Source: Paraspadella gotoi (lineage: Eukaryota > Chaetognatha). Taken from it: a DNA stretch of 64,000 nucleotides. This document shows positions 46,130 to 57,780 of the stretch, one piece after another; the stretch's first letter is position 1, and every line of letters begins with the position of its first letter. A program made the position numbers and the translations under genes. The notes below the pieces were generated by a model. The model did not search any database and was not told the origin of the DNA. It saw only the letters and a program-made list of their open reading frames with translations. Location: the NCBI GenBank assembly GCA_051294375.1, contig CM119268.1, forward strand, positions 16,231,528 to 16,295,527, in the 5' to 3' direction.

Positions 46130-46314
46130 GGTCGGGTATGCAAAAACGGGAGGACAATGTGTGATGTCGGGGTGTGAGGTTCTCCCCGAACTGGCGCTGC
46201 TCTGGGCGTTGGACTGCATGACCACCCAATTCGCTGGCGTGTTTATAACGAACCCCTCACACTTTAATTCAGCTGAGCCGTGAGGGGATTGAACACCGGA
46301 ACTTTCCGGTTGGT
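46130..46314 (-). mobile_element. tRNA-derived SINE-like element (SINE-2), truncated by a gap, in Q1
   Basis: On the minus strand it carries a B-box-like GTTCAATCCC word (about 46285-46294, with one extra base) followed by a body with ACGCCAGCG and CTCACACCCCGACATCACAC, ending near an A-rich stretch. The A-box part is lost in the gap. The full version is the Q2 copy at 57540-57765. Confidence 0.5.
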
Positions 46315-46339
46315 NNNNNNNNNNNNNNNNNNNNNNNNN
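46315..46339. other. Assembly gap (25 N) between Q1 and Q2
   Basis: A placeholder. Q1 breaks inside its SINE-like element and Q2 starts inside block A. Confidence 0.97.
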
Positions 46340-46897
46340 TTGATTCCATGATTATTTTCGATGGCGCATGAACGCAGCTCAACTTCAGTCAGGATTTAAA
46401 CTTTGAGCTTTAAGCTTATTAACCAATAACGAATATATCAAGAGTTAGGATATTCTTTCCTTAAAAGTTTAGTACTCACGATAGAATAAATTAATTTAGC
46501 ATTCAATCGATAGTAAATCTTAATCAATCAATCAATCTCAGTCATTTAATCATAAATCTCAGTCAACCTTTCAATTAAGAATTTAGAGAAAAATTCGAGA
46601 CGTGTTTTTTGTGAGAAGAGAAAACATATATTAACGAAAAACAGAGTAAAAATCAAAAAGGTAAAAATAACAACAACAACAAATACGTATTTACATTGGC
46701 TGGAAAAGGTCACAAAGTACAAAGACTTCGTCGTCGTCTTCGTTATTATATTCGTCGTCGTCGTCGTCTTTGTTCGAATCATTTGAGTTCCCAAACAATC
46801 AATAATTTTTTTAAAAATTAAAACATTCAAACAAATGAAATCATTCGATAGATCCGATCATTCAAGCAATCATTTTAAAATCTTTCATTCAAGCAAT

Positions 46898-46934
46898 NNN
46901 NNNNNNNNNNNNNNNNNNNNNNNNNNNNNNNNNN
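46898..46934. other. Assembly gap (37 N)
   Basis: It lies between block A and its inverted piece, so the switch point of the inversion is not visible. Confidence 0.97.
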
Positions 46935-47117
46935 ATTATTGATTGAAAGGTTGACTGAGATTTCTCATGATTAAATGACTGAGATTGATTGATTGATTAA
47001 GAATTTACTGTAATAATCGATCGATTGCTAAACTAATTTATTCTATCGTGAGTACTAAAATTTTAAGGAAAGAATATCCTAACTCTAATATATTCGTTAT
47101 TGGTTTAATAAGCTTAA
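46935..47117 (-). repeat. Inverted piece of block A
   Basis: Reverse complement of about 46402-46582 with a few changes, including AATAATCGATCGATTGCTA in place of ATTCAATCGATA on the other strand. Q1 has no such inversion. Confidence 0.88.
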
Positions 47118-47118
47118 G

Positions 47119-47285
47119 GGGGCCGCAGTGATAAAAATGACTATCATAAGCTTAAGGGTCTATCATTAAAGGATTTCGAATGGTGATAGTCATATAATTT
47201 TTCTTACGCGCCGGGAGTCGAGAAAAAATTCCCATCTCCTTGTTCAATTCGAACAGGACGAGATATTTATTGATTCCGCCCCCCA
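47119..47285. other. Insert unique to Q2 with a 10-bp hairpin
   Basis: ATGACTATCA (47137-47146) and TGATAGTCAT (47184-47193) are perfect inverted repeats around a 37-base loop. TAAGCTTAAGGG occurs on both sides of the first arm (about 47110 and 47148). It is not found in Q1. Confidence 0.6.
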
Positions 47286-47443
47286 TTTTTTTTAAAATCA
47301 AAACATTCAAACAAATGAAATCATTCGATAGATCCGATTATTCAAGCAATCATTTTAAAATCTTTCATTCAAGCAATCATTTTAAAATCTTTCATTCAAG
47401 CAATCAGTTCAATCTCAATCACTCCCGTTGTCCGACCTCATCA

Positions 47444-47445
47444 GC
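47444..47445. other. Empty site of the MITE in Q2
   Basis: CATCAG and CCTTCC are adjacent here, while in Q1 the MITE and T-rich filler separate them (38705 and 39394). Confidence 0.75.
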
Positions 47446-47639
47446 CTTCCTTCTCTCCTTTCCGCGTTTCAGGGGAAATTTAAAACCACCGAACGCGAAG
47501 ATTCCATGTCCAGGAAACCGGATTCTCGACTTCCGGTTCCGGAATTCAGAAATCTCGGCTTCCGACCCCTGTCCGTGACACAAAAGGATTTAAAGGCGTC
47601 GGACGAGAAAGAAATCAGGGATTTTTTTTAAGGGAAAAC

Positions 47640-48784
47640 GAAAGTAGTGGTGCCGAGAGAGAGAAAGAGAGAGAGAGAGGGAGAAAAAACTGAATGCTTT
47701 CTGAATTTAATAAAAAATTAAAATATTACCAAGCTTTTTATTGGGTCACGTCGAGATTCTTAAGATTAACAGCCTGTTATACATTAAAATCAGTCAAATT
47801 GAATCACTTTGAAAATATAATATATATATATATATAAATATATATATATAGTGTAATTTCGTCAAAATGACCAGACCCAAAAGACTTGGGATACCCGAGA
47901 CTGATTATGAATAAGAAAAAAAGTTTAAAATTTTATTGAATATTTAAAAAAAAAATATCGAGTGAGCAAAAATAAAATAGAAAAAGACTCACGACTAAAA
48001 CACCACGAGAGATAAGAGACTGTGAGACTGTGGGAGGGACATCTGACAAGTGAAAAAAAGTCACGTTTTCAACCGGAAGGGGCGTGGAAAGAGAGGAAGG
48101 ACTGAAAGGCGGGAATGAAGGAAATCAAACTGGGGAAATTGCGCGGGAAGAAATGAAGCGTGAAAAAAAGAGAAAGGGAGGAAAAGAAGAGAGGAGGAAA
48201 AGGACAGAAGACAAGAGAAAAGTAAAAGGAAATAAGTAGAAAAGTGGAGGAAAGAGATAAGAAAAAATAGAAAAGTGGAAGAAAGAAAAAGAAGATAGGA
48301 GAAAAATAAATGAACAGAAGGAAACAAAATGGGGGAAAGAGGAAAGGAAAAAATGGAAAAGGGAGAAGAGAGAAAAAACGGAGAGGAGGAAAATAAAAGG
48401 AAAGAAAAGGAAAAGTGGAGGAAGGCAGGTGGAAGAGAATCGGATGGACGAAAGGGAGGAAACGAAATGAAAGGAAAGAAAATGGTCGCCTTGATTCCCT
48501 GATGCAGCAACGACTGCAGCATTCTTTCTCTCTCTCTCTCTCTCCTCTCTCTTTCTCTCTTCTTCTCTCTCTCTCTCTCTCTCCAGATCATCTCCTCTCT
48601 CATCTCTCTCATCTCTCTCTTCCTCTCTCTTCCCTCTCACATTCTTAATTCGCCTAGGATTTTGATGTAGCAGCTTCACAGATTTTTTTTTGAAAATACC
48701 CGAAACGTAAAAAAAATGTTTCATGTTTTGGTCGTTTTTTTATTCATTTTTTATTATCTCTCTTCTCTTCTCTCTCTCTCTCTC

Positions 48785-48839
<55 letters not shown>

Positions 48840-51800
48840 TCTACTCTCACATTCTAATCGCCAGGATTTTGATGTAGCAGCTCACATATTTTTTTTTGTT
48901 AAAAAAAACCCGAAACGTAAAAATAATGTTTTTCATGTTTGCGTCGTTTTTTTATTCATTTTTTTATTATCTCTCTCTCATCTCTCTCTCTCTTCTTCTC
49001 ATCTCCTCTCTCTCTCTTCTCTCTCCTCTCTCTCTCTCTCCCCTTCTCTCTCTCTCTCTCTCTCTTCTTCTCTCTTATCTCCCTCTCCCTTTCCTATTCG
49101 ACCTGTCTCTGCCCTTCGTCTTCACTCTATCTTCTCTGTACCCAAAAAAACAAAAAACATAAAATTAATAATGTAGGGAAACGCTGTAAAGTAATAAACA
49201 GTGAGCCGCTTTACAGTTCTTTGCGAGTGCCGCGCCGCCGGCGCGTGCGCTTCCAACGCCTGGTTTGTTTTTCTCTCTTTAAATTTTTACGTTTGAAGAA
49301 TTTTTACTGTAGAATGAAGTGTTGGTTTTCCGTCGTAAATAAAACCGAATCGTCTCATTTTATCATAATTCTCATGAGTGAAAACAAGAAGCCATAACGG
49401 TATACAAATGTCAAGAGGAACGAGATGGATGCTCAGAGCGATTACTTAATGTATTTCTTTTTGAAACCTATGGTTCGATGGAAGCCTAAAAATGATTGAT
49501 CCTTTCTCGTTTTCAGAATATATTCAAAGAAATAATAATTCGTAACTGTATCCCCTTCTGCCTCTCTCTCCTTCCTCCGTTCTATCCAAAGAGCGCGACA
49601 ATCATTACATATAATTAATAAATAATAATAATAATTAAAATAATAATAATATAATATATAATAATAATAATAATAATAAATAATAATAATAATAATATAT
49701 ATGTTTACACTATATTGGTGTTATATTATGTAATAAATGTATCTATTAAGGTTATTTTTGTAATCTATTGCCCCCACGCTTCCTCGGTTGTTTTTTGCTC
49801 AATCAACAGAGAAAAAATGCGTTTAGCTTTACTTCTTCGCGACTTCCGACCAATTCATATGTGATCCGGCAGTGAAGTAAGCGTGAAGCGTGAAGCTATC
49901 CGCGAACAGTTTTCCACTCCGTCACCGTCAGACCCATGTAAAACTAAATGTAAAACTAAATGTAAAACTAAATGTAAAACTTAATTTAAAACTAAATGTA
50001 AAACCACGTAAAACTAAATTGATTTTCGTGAAAAACGTCAAAAACTGATTGAAAACGAATAAAAGTATCGAAAATGATTCATAAAGCCCGGATGTGTGGT
50101 GAGCGAACCTGCCATATCACGTGATTCGACACGCGTGAACCCGTGACCCCGTGACCTTGTACCGCGTCGCGAGGAAGACGACGCTCTCGTGGGAGAGATA
50201 AATCGAGAGATAGTCCAGTAGTTTAGGAGGGTAAGAGAGAGAGAGAGAAAGAGAAACGTGAGCCATTCTCAAGTTTTATGTACGGGCTAAATCCCCATTA
50301 TGTCGGAAGAAAAAAAGATTTTTTTCGGCTGAAGGTTCAATGCCCGAACTATTTGGCGAATCACCGTCGACCATCGAGCGAAAACGAGGCTGATTATGGG
50401 GAATCATCTCCGGACCGCAATTGGGCATACACCGATGTTTCGCAACTTTTAAATCACGGATGTCTATTTCACAGAATGACACATTTTAAGAGAATGCCAG
50501 TGTCAGAATTTAATCACTCGTCCCTCAAAATTACTGACTTTAATCAAGAATTCATCCCCGCCGACCTTCGCTAATCACAAATCCCGCTCTTTATATCCCC
50601 GATCGCTTCGGTTTCAAATCACCAGATCACCAAATCACCAAATCACTTGCTTCAATTCGAGATTCAGCGATTGTCGAAATTGGGAACCGATTTTGTCGGG
50701 AGAGAGGAACGGCGAGTGGAGATTGTTTGAACGGTGGGGAGCGGGAGGATGAAACCGTGAGAAGTAGTGAGTGATAGAGGGTGAAGGAAGGTCAAGTAAG
50801 GTGAGATGAGACAACGTGAGTAAGAGAAGGAAAGGATAGAAATATATGAGGTATGGGAAGAGAGAAAAGCGTTAGGAGAGGTAAAGTAAATGTTTTGGAG
50901 AAATCACGACCCACGTGCGGGTTGACCTAAACGGCAAAGAAAGCAGCAGAGGACGGGAATAATGGAAAACGATGACTAATTCTGAGAAAAACTAAAGAGA
51001 CAAAAACAACGACGACGAACGACGACAAAGAGGAACGACGAGGATGACGGTGAGACGAACGACGACGACCCGCCACGTCGCTCGAAAATAAAGAAGTGAC
51101 TCAATCAATTCTCGCCTCTTCATCGTTTGATCCAAAATTCCGATCCAAAGATCCAGGGCGTTTATTTGGGAATATTCTCTCTCTCTCTCTCTCTCTCNNN
51201 NNNNNNNNNNNNNNNNNNNNNNNNNNNNNNNNNNNNNNNNNNNNNNNNNNNNNNNNNNNNNNNNNNNNNNNNNNNNNNNNNNNNNNNNNNNNNNNNNNNN
51301 NNNNNNNNNNNNNNNNNNNNNNNNNNNNNNNNNNNNNNNNNNNNNNNNNTTGTAACCCTCCTTAGATGACAACAGAGGAAGTTTAAATAGAAATTAGAGT
51401 CGCCCTACTTGGAACAATGAAATATAATGATCAATACGGTTGTCTCACCCTTTACAAGTTCAGTTTACTTTTCACCCGCAGATTTTCCTGTCTGTCCGGA
51501 AAAAGAAAAAAAAATCCCTTCTTTTCTTCCTTGTTTGACCGGCCGCTTCGAGAAAAAAAAAAGCCCGTCAAGGTTTTTTTGAAATTAGCCTGATTTATGT
51601 CTGCCTCCTTTCTCTTTCCTTTTTCTTTCCTTTTCTATTTCGTTCTACTTTTTTTGACGGAATTTACTCCCTTTTCCTCCGTTCCTTTCCTCTTTTTCTT
51701 CTTTCCCATATTTCATTCGGAAATTTCCTCCCTTTCCTTCTTAACCTTCCACCTCCTTTCGAACGCCGCCTCCCTATTCCCCACCAATCAACCGCGCTTC

Positions 51801-51861
51801 ACAAACCTACTCTTCATCTTTCGCTAGAGACCAATTTTTCTCGCTTATTCTTTTTTCTTTA
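47640..51861 (+). repeat. Q2a: first pass through blocks C to G
   Basis: It contains the purine-rich block, CT tracts with the TTTGATGTAGCAGC unit (two copies, about 48659 and 48870), (AAT)n at 49611-49702, the 12-bp repeat at 49937-50020, block E/F, and a truncated block G. A 152-N gap lies at 51198-51349, where Q2b has about 140 bases of CT tract plus flank. It ends in TTCTTTTTTCTTTAAAAGAG where the sequence jumps back to block C. Confidence 0.85.
51198..51349. other. Assembly gap (152 N) in Q2a
   Basis: Flanked by (CT)n on the left and TTGTAACCCTCC on the right. Q2b shows what is probably missing: CT tract plus the GAAGTTTTGATTTATTTT flank. Confidence 0.97.
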
Positions 51862-51956
51862 AAAGAGAGAGATTGGGTCACGTCGGAATATCTTAAGATT
51901 AACAGCCTGTTATAACACATTAAAATCATGTCAAATTGGATCAACTTTGAAAATAC

Positions 51957-51987
<31 letters not shown>

Positions 51988-54458
51988 GTGTAATTTCGTC
52001 AAAATGACGCACCCAAAGACTTGGGATATCCCGAGACTGGATTATGAATTAAGAAAAAAGTATATAATTTTATTGAATATTTAATATATATAAAATATCG
52101 GGAGTGTAGAAAATAAATAATTAATAAAAGACTCACGATCTAATAACACCACTGAAAATGATAAGAGACTTGTGAGAACTGTGGAGGAGGGACATCTGAT
52201 CTAAGTGTAAATAAAAGTCACTGTTTCAACCGGGATGGTGCGTGGAAAGAGAGGAATGGACTGAAGGCGGGAATGAAGGAATATCAAACTGGAATTGCGT
52301 CGGAGAATGATATGAAGCTGGTGTAAATAAAAGAAGGGAGTGAAAGAAGAGTTATGTGTATATTTATATCTAGGTAACAAGATGAAAGTAAAGGAAATAT
52401 AGTTAGAAAAGTGAGGAAAGAGATATTAGAAAAATAGAAAGTGAAGAAAGAAAAGAAGAATAGAGAATATAAATGAACAGAAGGAAACAAAATGGGGGAA
52501 GATGGAAATGAATATTGTATAAGGGAGAAGAGAGAAAAAACTGAGGATGATAAATATTATTATGGAAAGAAAAGGAAAAGTGGAGGGAAGGCAGGTGATA
52601 AGAATCGGATGACGAAAGGGAGGAAACGAAAATGAAAGGAAAGAAAATGGATCGCCTGATTCCCTGATGCAGCAACCGACTGCAGCATTCTTTCTCTCTC
52701 TCTCTCTCTCCTCTCTCTTTCTCTCTTCTTCTCTCTCTCTCTCTCTCTCCAGATCATCTCCTCTCTCATCTCTCTCATCTCTCTCTTCCTCTCTCTTCCC
52801 TCTCACATTCTTAATTCGCCTAGGATTTTGATGTAGCAGCTTCACAGATTTTTTTTTGAAAATACCCGAAACGTAAAAAAAATGTTTCATGTTTTGGTCG
52901 TTTTTTTATTCATTTTTTATTATCTCTCTTCTCTTCTCTCTCTCTCTCTCTCGTCTCTCCTCTCTCTCTTCTCTCTCCTCTCTCTACTCTCTCTTCTCTC
53001 TTCTTACTCTCTACATTCTATCGGCAGGATTTTGATGTGCAGCTCACAGATTTTTTTTTTTAAAAAAAACCCCGAAACGTAAATAATGTTCATGTTTGGG
53101 TCGTTTTTTTATTCATTTTTTTATTATCTTCTCTCTCATCTCTCTCTCTCTCCTCTTCTCATCTCTCTCTCTCTCTTCCTTCTCTTCTCTCTTCTCTCTC
53201 TCTCTCCCCTTCTCTCTCTCTCCTCCTCTCTCTCTCTCTCTCTCTCTATCTCCTCTCTCTCTCTCTCTCTTCTTTCCCTTATTCGACCTGTCTGCTCCCT
53301 TCGTCTTCACTCTATCTTCTCTTAACCCAAAAAAACAAAACATAAAATTAATAATGTAGGGAAACGCGTAAAGTAATAAACAGTGAGGCCGTTTCGTTCT
53401 TTGCGAGTGCCGCGGCCGCCGGCCGCCGCCGCGCTGCGCGGGTCCAACGCCTGGTTTGTTTTTCTCTCTTTAAATTTTTACGTTTGAAGAATTTTTACTG
53501 TAGAATGAAGTTGTTGTTTCCGTCGTAAATAAAACCGAATCGTCGTGCAATATTTATCATAATTCTCATGAGTGACAAACAAGAAGCCGATAAGCGGTAT
53601 ACAAATGTTCAAAGGAACGAGATGATGCTCAGGGGAATTACTTAATTAATTATCTTTTTGGAACCTATGTTCGATGAAGCCTAAAAAATGATTGATACCT
53701 TTCTCGTTTTCAGAAAATATTCAAGAATAATAATTCGTTACTGTATCCCTTTCGCCTCTCTCTCCTTCCTCCGTTCTATCCAAAAGAGCGCGACAATCAG
53801 CTCTACATATAATTAATAAATAATAATAATAATAATATAAATAATAATAATATAATATATAATAATAATAATAATAATAAATAATAATAATAATAATAAT
53901 ATAATGTTTTAACATATGGTTTAATTATGTAATAAATGTTATCTATTAGTTATTTTTTGTAATCTATTGCCCCCAGCTTCTCGGTTTTTTTTGCTCAATC
54001 AAAGAGAAAAAATGGTTTACTTACTTCTTCGAGACTTCCGAACCAATTCATATGTGAATCCGGCAGTGAAAAGCGTGAAGCGTGAAGCTATCCGCGAAAA
54101 GTTTTCACTCCGTCACCGTCACGAACCATGTAAAACTAAATGTAAAACTAAATGTAAAACATAAATGTAAAACTAAATTAAAACTAAATGTAAAACTTAA
54201 TTTAAAACTAAATGTAAAACGACGTAAAACTAAATTGATTTTCGTGAAAACGTCAAAAAACTGATTGAAAACGATAAAGTATCGAAATGATTTCATAAAG
54301 CCCGGATGTGTGGTGAGCGAACCTGCCATATCACTGAATCGAACAGCGTGACCGTGACCCGGTGAAACCTTGTACCGCGTCGCGAGGAAGACGAGACGAT
54401 CTCGTGGGAGAGATAATCCGAGAGATAGTCCAGTAGTTTTAGGAGGGTAAGAGAGAGA

Positions 54459-54546
<88 letters not shown>

Positions 54547-55492
54547 AACGTGAGCCATTCTCAAGTTTTTATGTACGGGCTAAATCCCATTATGTTCCGG
54601 AAGAAAAAAAGATTTTTTCGAGCTGAAGGTTCAATGGCCCGAACTATTTGGCGAATCACCGTCGAACCATCGAGCGAAAACGAGGCTGATTATGGAATCA
54701 TCTCCGGACCACGCAATTTTGGGCATACAACCGATGTTTCGCAAACTTTTAAATCACGGATGTCTTTATTTCAACAGAATGACACATTTTAAGAGAATGC
54801 CAGTGTCAGAATTTTAATCACTCGTCCCTCAAAATTACTGATTTAATCAAGAAATTTCATCCCCGCCGACGCTTTCGCTAATCACAAAATCCCGCTCTTT
54901 ATATCCCGATGCTCGGTTTCAAATCGCCAGATCACCCAAAATCACCAAAATCACTTGCTTCAATTCGAGATTCACGATTGGTCGAAATTGGGAACCGATT
55001 TTGTCGGAGAAGAGGAACGGGCGAGTGGAGATTGTTTGAAGGTGGGGAGCGGGAGATGAACCGTGAGAAGTAGTGAGGTGATAGAGGGGAAGGAAGGTCA
55101 AGTAAGGTGAGATGAGAGCAACGTGAGTAAGAAGAGAAGGATAGAATATATGAGGTATGGGAAGAGAGAAAAGCGTTAGGAGAGGTAAAGTAAATGTTTT
55201 GGAGAAATCACGACCCACGTGCGGGTTGACCTAAACGGCAAAGAAAGCAGCAGAGGACGGGAATAATGGAAAACGATGACTAATTCTGAGAAAAACTAAA
55301 GAGACAAAAACAACGACGACGAACGACGACAAAGAGGAACGACGAGGATGACGGTGAGACGAACGACGACGACCAGCCACGTCGCTCGAAAATAAAGAAG
55401 TGAACTCAAATCAATCTCGGCCCTTCTTCATCGTTTAATCCAAATTACGATCCAAAAGATCCAGGGCGTTTATTTGGGAAATATTCTCTCTC

Positions 55493-55549
<57 letters not shown>

Positions 55550-56264
55550 CTCTCTCTCTTCTCGTCTCTCTTCTCTCATCTCTCTCTCTCTTCTAGAAGT
55601 TTTGATTTATTTTTGCTCTTTTTTTGTGTTGTAAACCCTCCTAGATTACAAACAGAGGAAGTTTAAATAGGAAATTAGAGTCGCCCTACTTGGAACAATG
55701 AAATATAATGATCATACGGTTGTCTCAACCTTTAACAAGTTCAGTTTACTTTTCACGCCGCAGCATTTTCCTGTCTGTCCGGAAAAAGAAAAATCCCTCT
55801 TTTCTTCCTTGTTTGAAACCGGCCGCTTTCGAGAAAAAAAAAAAAGAGCGCCGTCAAGGTTTTTGAAAATTAGCCTGATTTATTCTGCCTCCTTTCTCTT
55901 TTTTTTCTTATCCCTTCTATTTTCGTTCTACTTTTTTTGACGGAATTTACTCCTTCCTCCGTTCCTTCCTCTTTTTTCTTCTTTCCCATATTTCATTCGA
56001 AATTTCCTCCCTTTCCTTCTTAACCTTCCACCTCCTTTCGAACGCCCGCCTCCCTATTCCCCACCAAATCAAACCGCGACTTCACAAACACTACTCTTCA
56101 ATCTTTCGAGCTAGAGACCATTTTTCTCGCTTATTCTTTTTTCTTTTTTCTCCCCTTCGCCTTTCTCTCTCTCTCTCTCCTCTCTTCTCTCTCACTCTCT
56201 CTGCTCTCTCTCTCTCTCTCTCTCTGCTCAGTCTCCTCTCTCTATTATCAAAATCGTCTCCCTA
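51862..56264 (+). repeat. Q2b: second pass through blocks C to G
   Basis: It starts ATTGGGTCACGTCGG, matching 47736, and repeats Q2a. Two long patches are base-for-base identical to Q2a: 52677-52952 with 48511-48786 (276 bases) and 55145-55374 with 50841-51070 (230 bases). The C block (51870-52660) instead differs from Q2a every few bases, mostly by extra T or AT. A GA tract (54443-54546), the CT tract (55484-55595) and 56163-56228 are included. Confidence 0.85.
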
Positions 56265-56289
56265 NNNNNNNNNNNNNNNNNNNNNNNNN
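56265..56289. other. Assembly gap (25 N) in Q2
   Basis: It falls in block G beside CT tracts, corresponding to about 44790-44800 in Q1. Confidence 0.97.
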
Positions 56290-56784
56290 TACCAAATCTT
56301 CTTTCCTTTCCTCCCTCTCTCTCTCTTCTCCTTTCCTCCCTATTCTCTCGTGGCCCTTTACCTCCTCCTCTTCTCAATAACGCGCTCAATCTTGAGCCAT
56401 TTACTCACGCCTTCTTTCTCCGTTGAGGGAACAAACATTCACCTCCGCTTCTCACACGGATTCAAGCAGACCTACTTTCACTTTTTGGTCCTTCAACAAA
56501 ATCAGATTATTATTGGGAATCTGTCTTATAGACTTATGTAACTTTTGTAGTAAACATTATTTGTAAAAACTTTTTTGTTGTTAAAATTTATTCGTAAAAA
56601 AATATCAAATGCTAAATACTAAAATGATTTTTAAATTTTGAATATTAACTACTTTTATTTTATTAATTTTTCAAAAAATAATTATATATTATTCTAATTT
56701 TAGCTCTAATATATGCTGGGGAAAGGGATGTGTTTTGTTAGTTTTGCGATACAAGATTAAAAACAATTTTGTTATTGTTCACCA

Positions 56785-57250
56785 GGTTCATCCACCGATC
56801 CACCCGTTTCCACCCATCCTAAAACCCCCATTCCACCCAGCCACCTTTCCGCGTCTCATAATTCTCACCCAAACCCCCTTTCGGGGATTCGTCCACCTCA
56901 AGCCCCCGTCGTCTCTCGCGCGACGACGACGCCATCGCCGATCCGTTTCTAGCGTCTTTGGTGACGAACGAGCGCCATCTTGGGCCGACGGGCGTTTCCC
57001 GACGAGACGCGGCCGGCGGCGTTGGCGGCGGCGTTGGCGGCGGCGTTGGCGGCGGCGTTGGCAGACCGTTGACCGCGGGTGACATCGTTGTTTCTGTCAT
57101 GACGGTTTTGTTCCTCGATTTTTCCTTGTTATTGCATCTGCCGTCGCTCTGGTGGTCGATGGTCGTGTTATTGCCGTTGGTTTTCTTGTCGTTGGATGTT
57201 GGATGTTGCTTTTCTTTCCAAGCAGTTGATGTTGTCCTTATGTGATGAGG
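56785..57250 (+). other. Block H core with exon-like borders (Q2), GC-rich
   Basis: Bordered on the left by TTATTGTTCACCAG (acceptor-like) and on the right by GATGAG followed by GTAAAC (donor-like). Q1 has the same borders at 45323 and about 45838. Early translations in one frame agree in both copies (Pro-Pro-Ile-His-Pro and Gly-Phe-Val-His-Leu) despite several indels, but the frame closes before the donor in both. It could be an old exon, a non-coding exon, or chance. Confidence 0.2.
57014..57061 (+). repeat. 12-bp GC-rich minisatellite in Q2 block H
   Basis: Four exact copies of GGCGGCGGCGTT. In Q1 (about 45555-45645) the same place has degenerate GGCGGGG, GGCGTTGG words, so the array was homogenised or expanded only in Q2. 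Confidence 0.88.
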
Positions 57251-57539
57251 TAAACTTGATATTTTTTGTTTTTCTTTGTTGGCGTTTATAATTTTAGCCG
57301 ACGTGCTCGCTTTTATCGATGTTATTACTACTTTATGTTGGTCTTTGTTTTCGCCGAGGTTGGGTACTATGTTGTGATTTCGCGGTCGTTGCATTTGCCG
57401 CTTTAGAGTTGTTTATGCTCTGTAGCTGTTATTTATAGCCGAGGATAAAGAAAAGTAAAAAAAAAGAAATAGAAAAAGGGAGAATAACCGAACTTTTATT
57501 TTCTCAGTTCAATCCAAATTTTTTCGACAATATTTTATG

Positions 57540-57765
57540 AATGGTCGGGGTATGGCAACGGAGGGACATGTGTGATGTCTGGGGTGTGAGGTATCTCCCG
57601 ACAGCTGGCGCTCTGGGCTTTGGACCTGCAGTGACCACCCCATGTCGCTGGCGTGTTTATAACGTAACCATCACACTTTAACCAGCGTGACCGTGAGGGG
57701 ATTGAACCCGGAACTTACGGTTGGTGAACGAGTACTTAGCTGTCTAAGCCAATGGGACGAGCTAT
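57540..57765 (-). mobile_element. tRNA-derived SINE-like element (SINE-2), full copy in Q2
   Basis: On the minus strand the A-box-like TGGCTTAGACAG (57751 to 57740) is followed by B-box GGTTCAATCCC (57708 to 57698), which matches the polymerase III consensus at all fixed positions. A 5-bp hairpin CTTAG/CTAAG fits a D-arm. The body runs through ACGCCAGCG and CTCACACC to an A-rich end near 57515-57540. No convincing anticodon stem. The family is not recognised. Confidence 0.55.
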
Positions 57766-57780
57766 ACGATGAGTTTTGAT

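Larger units (their letters stand above)
38075..46314 (+). repeat. Q1: first copy of a large duplicated unit
   Basis: It starts with ATGATTATTTTCGAT and ends in a truncated SINE-like element at a gap. Blocks in order: A (38085-38700), MITE insertion, B (39390-39600), C purine-rich (39600-40660), duplicated TTTGATGTAGCAGCTTCAC unit with CT tracts (40615-41180), D (41190-42000) with (AAT)n, E (42000-43560) with a 12-bp repeat and GA tract, F (43560-44090), G (44090-44840), H (44840-46314). Q2 repeats A to H. Frames open in Q1 are broken in Q2, including the basic 147-residue frame at 43547-43990 and the 89-residue frame at 42800-43069. I therefore treat Q as non-coding or intronic. Confidence 0.88.
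46340..57780 (+). repeat. Q2: second copy of the large unit, with internal duplication
   Basis: It repeats Q1 blocks A to H in order, but has an inverted piece of A (46935-47117), a novel 160-bp insert, and a second pass through C to G (Q2b). Q2a and Q2b resemble each other more than either resembles Q1. Compared with Q1, many single bases and homopolymer bases are missing, which suggests either real decay or unpolished sequence. Confidence 0.88.

Noticed and set aside
57690-57765. A functional tRNA gene
   Set aside because: A and B boxes are good, but acceptor and anticodon stems do not pair, and the sequence continues into a SINE-like body.
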